Source of the DNA: Desulfonatronum sp.
Lineage (GTDB): Bacteria; Desulfobacterota; Desulfovibrionia; Desulfovibrionales; Desulfonatronaceae
Assembly (NCBI GenBank): GCA_007127655.1
Contig: SKYX01000259.1
Span: 1 to 7,045, forward strand
Reading direction: 5' to 3'
DNA: 7,045 nucleotides
Under the pieces are notes generated by a model, which saw only the letters and a program-made list of their open reading frames with translations, ran no database searches and had not been told where the DNA came from. Made by a program: the position numbers and the translations under genes. Shown piece by piece: positions 1 through 5,773 of this stretch; the first letter of the stretch is position 1, and each line of letters begins with the position of its first letter.

Positions 1-1
1 C

Positions 2-34
2 CGGTTCCGTTTCAACGACAAGAGATTCCGCTGA
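2..34 (+). CDS. Possible 3' end of an upstream gene (partial)
   Basis: The first bases read in one frame as a short basic, aromatic tail (RFRFNDKRFR) ending in TGA at 32-34, just before the Shine-Dalgarno sequence of the next gene. Ten codons are too few to identify a family, and the other two + strand frames are also open across most of this stretch. If real, it would place the next gene 12 bases downstream in the same operon. It could equally be non-coding leader. Confidence 0.2.
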   Translation, partial: RFRFNDKRFR

Positions 35-35
35 C

Positions 36-41
36 AAGGAG
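36..41 (+). promoter_or_regulatory. Ribosome binding site of the FmdE/molybdopterin-binding fusion gene
   Basis: AAGGAG lies five bases before the ATG at 47. It is a strong match to the anti-Shine-Dalgarno sequence and fixes the start codon of the gene. Confidence 0.8.
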
Positions 42-46
42 CATTC

Positions 47-1720
47 ATGACCACTGAAGAGATCGGAAAGGAGACCTCAGAAGGCCAAGCCGTGTACGTT
101 GGTTCTCGATCGTTCGACGATTTTGTCTTGCAGGTGCGTGATTTTCACGGGTCCGCCGCGCCGGGGCTGGTGCTCGGGGGCTTCATGGTCGAGGAGGCTC
201 GGAAGCATCTGCCCCAGGGTACACTTTTCGACGCCATCTCCGAAACCACGCACTGTCTGCCGGACGCCGTGCAGCTGCTCACGCCCTGTACCATCGGCAA
301 CGGCTGGCTGCGGGTGATCAACCTGGGGCGATACGCCCTGACCTTATACGACAAGTATTCCGGGAGTGGCATCCGAATCTACCTGGACCCGGAAAAAGTC
401 GCCGACTGGCCGGCCATCCGGACCTGGTACCTGAAGCTTCTGCCCAAAAAGGAGCAGGACAGCACGGCCCTGTTCGCGGAGATCAAGTCCGCCGGCGCGA
501 GCGTGTGCAGTCTGGAGACGATTCAAGTGGCACCGCATCTGTTGCAGCGCAAAGGGCGGGGCGGCATCGTGGTCTGTCCGGTCTGCAGTGAAGCCTATCC
601 GCAGCTGGACGGCCGGATTTGCCGGGCCTGCCAGGGAGAAGCCCCCTATGTGGAGAATATGGCCGCCTCGATGGCACCCGTGCCCCAGGCCGTGCCCGTG
701 GACCAGGCCGTGGGCCGCAAGGCCTTGCACGACATGACCCGGATCGAGCCCGGCAAGACCAAGGACGCAGTGTTCGTTAAAGGTCAGGAGATCAACGTGG
801 GCGATATCTGTCGGTTGCAGCAAATGGGCCGGATGCGGGTCTATGTCCAGGAATCAGAGGCGGAATCCGGCGAAGGGGCGGATTGGGTGCACGAGAACGA
901 GGCCGCCGAGGCTTTTGCTCGAGCCATGGCCGGGGAAGGAGTGGAACTGCGTTTGCCTCCCCGGGAAGGCAAAGTGGACCTGCTGGCCGCTCGGGACGGG
1001 CTGCTCAACGTGGAACGGGATCGACTGGAAGCCTTCAACCTGGTTCCGGATGTGATGTGCGCCTCCCGGCACGACGCCGTACTGGTCAAGCAGGGCATGA
1101 CCGTGGCCGGGACCAGGGCTATTCCGCTGTATCTGTCCCGGCATCTGTTTTTGCGGGCCATGAGCGTCCTGGGGCCGGGGCCGCTTTTTTCCATCCTGCC
1201 GCTACGCAAGGCCAAGGTCGGCGTGTTGGTCACGGGTACGGAAGTGTTTCAGGGACTGGTAGAGGACAAATTCGTGCCCATTGTTGGTTCCAAGGTTCAG
1301 GCCTTGGGGAGCGAGGTTCTGGCCAGCCGAATCGTGCCGGACAGCAAAGAGGCCATTGTCATCGCGGTTCGAGAGCTTCTGGGTTTGGGCGCGGACCTGC
1401 TGATCACCACGGCCGGATTGTCCGTGGATCCGGACGACGTGACCCGCCAGGCCCTCCTGGAAGCCGGAGCTGAAGATTTGCTCTACGGGGCGCCCATCCT
1501 GCCCGGCACCATGACCCTTTTTGGGCGCATCGGCTCAGCCCAGGTCCTGGGGATTCCCGCCTGCGCGCTGTTTTTCAAGACCACCAGCCTGGATCTGTTC
1601 CTGCCCAGGCTTTTGGCCGGGAGAAGTGTCAGTCGGGGCGAGTTGGCCCGGATGGGGGCCGGTGCGCTGTGCATGCAGTGCCGAACGTGTTCTTTTCCCA
1701 AATGTCCTTTCGGCAAATAG
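47..1720 (+). CDS. FmdE-like / zinc-finger / molybdopterin-binding fusion protein
   Basis: A 557-residue soluble protein with no signal peptide or membrane segment. Residues about 25-115 resemble the FmdE domain, named for a subunit gene linked to molybdenum formylmethanofuran dehydrogenase (FHGSAAPGLVLGG at 33-45, DAVQLLTPCTIGNG at 73-86). A zinc-finger-like Cys pair of pairs follows (C177/C180 and C192/C195). Residues about 220-385 resemble the linker part of MoeA-type proteins. Residues about 387-530 are a MoaB/MogA/MoeA-type molybdopterin-binding domain (VTGTEV at 395-400, TTAGLSVDPDD at 454-464). The C terminus has four cysteines (C542, C545, C548, C553). The family's usual FHGHxCPG motif reads FHGSAAPG here, so the presumed metal-binding His and Cys of the FmdE domain are missing. 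The ATG is chosen because AAGGAG precedes it. A role in molybdenum or tungsten cofactor handling for an enzyme such as formate dehydrogenase is plausible but inferred. The domain calls are fairly secure; the substrate and partner are unknown. Confidence 0.85.
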   Translation: MTTEEIGKETSEGQAVYVGSRSFDDFVLQVRDFHGSAAPGLVLGGFMVEEARKHLPQGTLFDAISETTHCLPDAVQLLTPCTIGNGWLRVINLGRYALTLYDKYSGSGIRIYLDPEKVADWPAIRTWYLKLLPKKEQDSTALFAEIKSAGASVCSLETIQVAPHLLQRKGRGGIVVCPVCSEAYPQLDGRICRACQGEAPYVENMAASMAPVPQAVPVDQAVGRKALHDMTRIEPGKTKDAVFVKGQEINVGDICRLQQMGRMRVYVQESEAESGEGADWVHENEAAEAFARAMAGEGVELRLPPREGKVDLLAARDGLLNVERDRLEAFNLVPDVMCASRHDAVLVKQGMTVAGTRAIPLYLSRHLFLRAMSVLGPGPLFSILPLRKAKVGVLVTGTEVFQGLVEDKFVPIVGSKVQALGSEVLASRIVPDSKEAIVIAVRELLGLGADLLITTAGLSVDPDDVTRQALLEAGAEDLLYGAPILPGTMTLFGRIGSAQVLGIPACALFFKTTSLDLFLPRLLAGRSVSRGELARMGAGALCMQCRTCSFPKCPFGK

Positions 1721-1745
1721 CCTTTGCATTGGGAATACAATCGTT

Positions 1746-3227
1746 ATGCTGGAACTGACCGTCTTTCTCTGTGGGGCCGTGGTGATGATCCTGGAGCTGA
1801 CCGGCTCGCGGCTCATGGCCCCGTTTTTGGGTACGTCCCTGGTGGTCTGGACCGGGCTGATCGGCGTGGTTTTGGCTGCGTTGAGCATCGGCTACTGGTG
1901 GGGTGGTCGGCTGGCGGATCAAGGGCCGACGCGGTCCGGTCTGGCCTGGATCGTCTTTTGGGCCGGGGTTTTGATTGCTTTGACGGCGGTGCTTCAGGCC
2001 CCGGTTTTGCGCCTGATTCAGGGTCATGTTCCTGGCCTGCATCTCGGGGTGCTTCTGGCCACCGTGAGCCTTTTCGGTCCGGCCAGCATCCTGTTGGGGA
2101 TGATCGCTCCCTATGCCGTGAAGATGAAACTGGCCTCCCTGGAGCATTCCGGGGCTGTGGTCGGTCGGATGTACGCTCTCTCCACCATCGGCAGCATCGT
2201 GGGGACGTTTCTGGCCGGATTCGTACTTTTGTCTTTTTTCGGCAGTCTGCCAATTTTGCTGGTCTTGGGCGCGGTCATGGCTCTACTGGCCATGGCCTTG
2301 TCCCCACGCTCCGGTATAGTGGTGAAAAGCGCGTTTCTGGCCTTGTTGGTCGTGGGCGGATTCTTGCACGCCCAATATCGCCAGGCCTTGGCGGCCCAGG
2401 GCTACTACGACATGGACACGGCATACAACCGGATCATCGTGGCCGAGGCCGAAGAGGAAAGCTCGGGACGGCGGATGCGGATCATGTCCACTGGGCCGGG
2501 TTGGCTTCAGTCCGCCATGTACCTGGATGATCCCGTGGAGCTGGCCCTCCCGTATACGCGTTTCTTCCGGCTTGCCGAGCTATACGTTCCTGATCATCAA
2601 CGGGTACTGATGGTCGGCGGGGGCGGATACTCGTTTCCCAAGCACCTGATGCGAACCCGGACGGACCTGGAACTGGACGTGGTGGAGATCGACCCGATCT
2701 TCACGAAGCTGGCCCGGAATCATTTTGGGTTTGATCCAGATGGCACGACGGGACAGCGAATCGAAATCCATCACCAGGACGCCCGTCGCTTTCTGAATCA
2801 GACCCATGCGGCCTACGACGTGATCATCCTGGATGCCTTCAGTTCCCATTATTCCGTCCCCTTCCAGCTGACCACTCGTGAGGCCATGGAACGCATTTCC
2901 GCCAACCTGGCCGACCGCGGAGTGGTCGTGGTCAACCTGATCTCCGCCGTGTCCGGACTGGAAGGGCGGATGTTGCGGGCCCTGCTGGCGACCATGGACG
3001 CCGTGTTCCCCCAGGTTGAGACGTTCCTGGTGGCCGATCCCGCCGACCCCGAGCGGGTTCAGAATATCGTCCTGATCGCAGGAAACAGCCCGTTGCTTGA
3101 TGTGGGTTCAGAGCAAACCCATTCCACGCTGACCGCCAAACTTGCCCATCGCTGGCTCCACCCCATCCCCCGCGACATCCCCGTATTGACCGACGCCCTG
3201 GCTCCGGTGGAGCGATATTTGCCCTGA
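1746..3227 (+). CDS. Fused membrane / spermidine-synthase-like protein
   Basis: A 493-residue protein. The N-terminal half has about seven hydrophobic segments (roughly 4-22, 32-54, 63-83, 98-123, 142-165, 167-186, 192-208), with the patterns ELTGSRLMAPFLG (17-29) and GRMYALSTIGSIVGT (140-154) typical of membrane-fused spermidine synthase homologues. The C-terminal half (about 220-493) is a Rossmann methyltransferase/aminopropyltransferase fold: GGGGYSFP (291-298), VVEIDP (312-317), QDAR (344-347), YDVIILDAF (357-365), and the closing LTDALAPVE (481-489). Asp363 matches the first catalytic Asp of spermidine synthases. The following SDP-type motif, which holds the second acidic residue, is replaced by SSH, so true spermidine synthesis is doubtful. 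The ATG at 1746 is preferred because the open frame further upstream only overlaps the previous gene. The Shine-Dalgarno is weak (GGGAA 12 bases upstream), and the gap to the previous gene is 25 bases, consistent with one transcript and perhaps translational coupling. The family assignment is good; the substrate is unknown. Confidence 0.85.
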   Translation: MLELTVFLCGAVVMILELTGSRLMAPFLGTSLVVWTGLIGVVLAALSIGYWWGGRLADQGPTRSGLAWIVFWAGVLIALTAVLQAPVLRLIQGHVPGLHLGVLLATVSLFGPASILLGMIAPYAVKMKLASLEHSGAVVGRMYALSTIGSIVGTFLAGFVLLSFFGSLPILLVLGAVMALLAMALSPRSGIVVKSAFLALLVVGGFLHAQYRQALAAQGYYDMDTAYNRIIVAEAEEESSGRRMRIMSTGPGWLQSAMYLDDPVELALPYTRFFRLAELYVPDHQRVLMVGGGGYSFPKHLMRTRTDLELDVVEIDPIFTKLARNHFGFDPDGTTGQRIEIHHQDARRFLNQTHAAYDVIILDAFSSHYSVPFQLTTREAMERISANLADRGVVVVNLISAVSGLEGRMLRALLATMDAVFPQVETFLVADPADPERVQNIVLIAGNSPLLDVGSEQTHSTLTAKLAHRWLHPIPRDIPVLTDALAPVERYLP

Positions 3228-3343
3228 CGGACTCCTCTGGTCTCGATAACTCTGTCGTTAGGGAGTTGACTGATCTTCATATACCGTTTTTGTCCCGCCC
3301 GCGCTGTATGCTCCGCGAGAGTGGGCAAGAGGCATGTCAAAAT

Positions 3344-3393
3344 GGTGGGACAGGCATCTTGCCTGTCCGTGCAGGCAAGATGCCTGCACCACC
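3344..3393. repeat. Double palindromic intergenic repeat
   Basis: Two 25-base halves face each other. The core arms CAGGCATCTTGCCTG (3351-3365) and CAGGCAAGATGCCTG (3372-3386) are perfect reverse complements separated by six bases. Each arm is also a small palindrome on its own (CAGGCA/TGCCTG around three bases). The flanks GGTGG and CCACC extend the symmetry imperfectly. No T-run follows, so it is a poor intrinsic terminator. From memory, similar AGGCAAGATGCCT units occur in many copies between genes of unrelated bacteria, so a REP/MITE-like dispersed element is likely. Copy number cannot be seen here. Confidence 0.75.
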
Positions 3394-3456
3394 CAATTCA
3401 CAAACGGTACTTCAGGAATAGCCACATCCCTTAGTTGTCACTCGTGTAATTTTCTG

Positions 3457-3490
3457 CTCCCTCTCCCCATGGGAGAGGGCCGGGGTGAGG
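3457..3490. repeat. REP-like element
   Basis: CCCTCTCCC (3459-3467) and GGGAGAGGG (3471-3479) form a perfect nine-base stem with a three-base loop, followed by CCGGGGTGAGGG. This arrangement, an inverted pair plus a trailing GGGTGAGGG, matches a dispersed REP-type repeat I recall from many proteobacterial genomes. It sits between the 3' ends of two convergent genes, the usual place for such elements. Confidence 0.65.
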
Positions 3491-3491
3491 G

Positions 3492-3521
3492 GGCGGTTTC
3501 CGGAGAAATCCGGAAACCGCC
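3492..3521 (-). terminator. Hairpin at the end of the PFK-2/FBPase-2-like gene
   Basis: GGCGGTTTCCGG (3492-3503) and CCGGAAACCGCC (3510-3521) form a perfect 12-base stem with a six-base loop. The last stem base is also the third base of the gene's TAG stop codon. There is no T-run on either side, so it is not a classical intrinsic terminator. It may protect the mRNA 3' end or act together with the neighbouring REP-like stem. Confidence 0.45.
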
Positions 3522-4738
3522 TAAAACCGTTTCAGCTCGAAGAGCTTCTTTGTCTGCGTGGAGACAATGTGGAAGTATCTGTCCTGGGGGATGAAGATGT
3601 ATGGTACGTCTTCCAGGCGGCGATAGAGGAAGTACGAGAGGATCATGCGGTTCACGGCCTGATGGCCGATGATCACGATATGCTCCGCCCTGCCGCTGAG
3701 GTACAAGGCTTTTTTGATGCCGAGCTGGATTCTGGATTGCAAGGTGACATAGCCTTCTCCGCCGGGGTAAATATAGTGATATTTGTCCATGCTCCGGGCG
3801 ACGTGGATTTCCGGATAGCACTCTCGAATCTCGTCATAGGTCAGAGAATCGCAGGTTCCGGAGCGGATTTCGTCGAATTCTCGCAGGGCGACGTGGGTGC
3901 ATTCCGCCTGGGCGGCAATGATCGGCTGGGCCATCTGGATCGTTCTGCGTTTCGAGCTTGTAAAAATAAACGGAATCTGAGTCGTCCTGAAATGCTCGCC
4001 CAACAATCCGGCTTGGTACAAACCCTTTTGGGTGAGTGGCGAGTCTCCTCCGATGCGTCGCTCCTGGTTAAAATAGGTTTCACCGTGCCGGATCAGGTAG
4101 AGATTTTGGATCATGTCCGAGACCAGGATGTCCCGGATGCGGGGATAGTGCGGAATGTTGTCGGTGGTCTTTTCCCGGACCACCTTGTTTTGTAGCGAGT
4201 GGAGCACCACGTAGTTGCTCTCTCTATCCAAGGGCTCATACCGGTTGGCGTAGAACTGGATGCGATCCGTGAAGCTCTTGATCGCCTCGGGCAAGGTCAT
4301 GTGTCCGAATTCAGATATTTTTGTCTTGTGAGTGATACTGGTGCTCAGCAATTCCTCGTCGTCGTTGACGCACTCGATGAACAACACAGGGACTTGCTCC
4401 ATGCCCCGGCGGAGAGTGTCTCGTCGTTCCCGACTGATATTCGTGGCGTCAAGAATGGTGATATCTCCTCCCTCGTCGAGGAATTGTCTGGCGGACTGCA
4501 AATTTTGGCGCGCGATCCATTCCCGCAAACGGACGCCTTCCAGATTGTCCGGGCTGAAGAAATCGGCGGAAGCCGTATTCTCGGGGAGCATCCTTCGGCG
4601 GACCTCTCCGTTGTTGAAGATCGCAACCTTGAAGTTATCCGCTTCCAGACTCTCCCGGAGTCGGCAGGCGATGGTGGACTTGCCACGGGCCGGAAGGCCG
4701 ACCATGACGATGCAGAGTTTTTTATGATTCATGGGCAT
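3521..4738 (-). CDS. Bifunctional 6-phosphofructo-2-kinase / fructose-2,6-bisphosphatase-like protein
   Basis: A 405-residue soluble protein with the two domains of PFKFB enzymes in the usual order. The kinase domain (about 5-205) has a Walker A motif GLPARGKS (14-21), FNNGEVRR (41-48; eukaryotic enzymes have FNVGEYRR) and DATNISRERR (97-106). The histidine phosphatase domain (about 210-405) has LIRHGE (215-220, His218 as the phospho-acceptor), RIGGDSPL (228-235), SKRRTIQ (262-268), FDEIRSGTCDSLTYDEI (288-304, Glu290 as the likely acid/base) and GHQAV (358-362, His359). In eukaryotes this enzyme makes and hydrolyses fructose 2,6-bisphosphate. The protein lacks the N-terminal regulatory extension of animal isoforms. 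ATG at 4738 is chosen; ATG at 4732 is nearly as good. The frame continues to a TTG at 4810, but that leader is poor in family features. No clear Shine-Dalgarno precedes either ATG. A terminator separates it from hflKC upstream. The family call is strong; activity in this host is inferred. Confidence 0.9.
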   Translation of the reverse strand: MPMNHKKLCIVMVGLPARGKSTIACRLRESLEADNFKVAIFNNGEVRRRMLPENTASADFFSPDNLEGVRLREWIARQNLQSARQFLDEGGDITILDATNISRERRDTLRRGMEQVPVLFIECVNDDEELLSTSITHKTKISEFGHMTLPEAIKSFTDRIQFYANRYEPLDRESNYVVLHSLQNKVVREKTTDNIPHYPRIRDILVSDMIQNLYLIRHGETYFNQERRIGGDSPLTQKGLYQAGLLGEHFRTTQIPFIFTSSKRRTIQMAQPIIAAQAECTHVALREFDEIRSGTCDSLTYDEIRECYPEIHVARSMDKYHYIYPGGEGYVTLQSRIQLGIKKALYLSGRAEHIVIIGHQAVNRMILSYFLYRRLEDVPYIFIPQDRYFHIVSTQTKKLFELKRF

Positions 4739-4832
4739 TGCGTTTATTTTTAAAAGAGGTGCGGTGATCAGTGGTGGCCTGTGGAAGGGGATGGTGAGCC
4801 GTTTTTGCAAATAGGTTGATGGAACATGTGCG

Positions 4833-4874
4833 CAAACAAAAAGAGCGGGACCCGGGTCCCGCTCTTTTTGTTTG
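4833..4874. terminator. 42-base perfect palindrome, bidirectional intrinsic terminator
   Basis: The 21-base arms (4833-4853 and 4854-4874) are exact reverse complements. The GC-rich core AGAGCGGGACCC/GGGTCCCGCTCT is flanked by A5 on one side and T5 on the other, so a transcript from either strand would form a strong hairpin followed by a U-run. It lies 36 bases after the hflC stop codon and most likely ends the hflKC transcript. It would also stop transcription arriving on the + strand. Confidence 0.9.
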
Positions 4875-4909
4875 GATATTTTGATCGCTCGATTTCGGGC
4901 CGAAGCCGA

Positions 4910-5773
4910 TCAGTTTTCCTGTAACAGCCGTAAAAACGGACTGGAAGGCGTCAGGATGACCTGGGTATTTTCACCAATGGTCTTTTTATAGGCTTCCAGG
5001 GTTCGCAGGTACTCGTAGAAATCGGGAGCTTGATTCAGGGCTTCCCCGAAAATCTTGATGGCTTGGGCGTCGCCTTCACCGCGAAGCTCCTGGGAGGAAC
5101 GGTTGGCCTGGGCGATGAGAATGACCCGTTCCCTGTCAGCCAGGGAGCGGATGTTGGCCGCGGTTTCCTCGCCCTCGGCGCGATATGTCTTGGCCTCTCG
5201 TTCGCGTTCGGCGATCATCCGGTTGAACACTGCCCGCTGGGTTTCCGCCGGCAGGTCGGTGCGCTTGATCCGCACGTCGACGACCTCGATGCCGAATTCC
5301 CGGACAAGTTCGTTGCTTTTCAAGGTCAGCTCTTCCATGATCTGGGAGCGCTTGGTGGTGATCACTTCGGTCATGGTGTGCTGGCCAAGCAGGACACGAA
5401 GTTCGGCGTAGACGATGTCGTCCAGTCGGGCTTGGCCCATGGGCAAGGTGCGCAGGGTGGTGTAGAAGCGCAAGGGGTCGATGATCCGCCACTTGGTGTA
5501 ATTGTCCACCATCATGTTCTTTTTGTCCCTGGTCAGGATTTCCGCTGGACGGGAATCGTAGTCCAGGATGCGGGCGTCGAAGAACAGGACGTTCTGAACG
5601 AAAGGCAACTTGAAATGCAGACCGGGGCCCTTGACGACTCCAACGGGTTTTCCGAGCTGAAGAACGATGCCGCGTTCTCTTTCGTCAACGATATATGCAC
5701 TCTGTGTGGCTACCAGAAAGACGACGGCCAGGGCTACCAGGACCACGGGGAGAGTCAATTTAGGAGTTTTCAT
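4910..5773 (-). CDS. hflC: HflC, membrane SPFH/prohibitin-family partner of FtsH
   Basis: A 287-residue protein with one N-terminal membrane anchor (about 8-28) and then an SPFH/Band 7 domain (about 28-190): YIVDERERGIVLQLGKP at 27-43, GPGLHFKLPF at 49-58. A charged helical, probably coiled-coil stretch follows at about 185-245 (AEREREAKTYRAEGEE). The C-terminal IFGEALNQAPDFYEYLRTLEAY region (241-262) is typical of HflC. The length is close to that of known HflC proteins (about 290-330). In E. coli, HflC and HflK form a large periplasm-facing cage around the membrane protease FtsH and modulate its degradation of membrane proteins. The start is set by GGGGAGGT nine bases upstream, and the ATG overlaps the hflK stop as ATGA, showing a translationally coupled pair. 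A strong terminator follows. Confidence 0.95.
   Translation of the reverse strand: MKTPKLTLPVVLVALAVVFLVATQSAYIVDERERGIVLQLGKPVGVVKGPGLHFKLPFVQNVLFFDARILDYDSRPAEILTRDKKNMMVDNYTKWRIIDPLRFYTTLRTLPMGQARLDDIVYAELRVLLGQHTMTEVITTKRSQIMEELTLKSNELVREFGIEVVDVRIKRTDLPAETQRAVFNRMIAEREREAKTYRAEGEETAANIRSLADRERVILIAQANRSSQELRGEGDAQAIKIFGEALNQAPDFYEYLRTLEAYKKTIGENTQVILTPSSPFLRLLQEN

Noticed and set aside
1521..1745. Upstream extension of the spermidine-synthase-like gene by 75 codons
   Set aside because: The extension overlaps the end of the preceding gene in another frame, and its sequence has no membrane or family features. The hydrophobic N terminus begins at the ATG at 1746.
3334..3594. Small + strand frame of 86 codons in the convergent gap
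   Set aside because: It runs through the double palindrome and REP-like repeat and into the next gene antisense. It has no ribosome binding site.
3485..4195. 236-codon open frame on the + strand inside the PFK-2/FBPase-2-like gene
   Set aside because: It is antisense to a gene with clear family motifs, shows no recognisable domain, and begins in a REP-like repeat.
4199..4753. 184-codon + strand frame
   Set aside because: It is antisense to the kinase domain and has no family features.
4739..4810. TTG start extending the PFK-2/FBPase-2-like protein by 24 residues
   Set aside because: The extra residues are Pro/Leu-rich and unlike the family. The P-loop normally follows soon after the start, as it does from the ATG at 4738.
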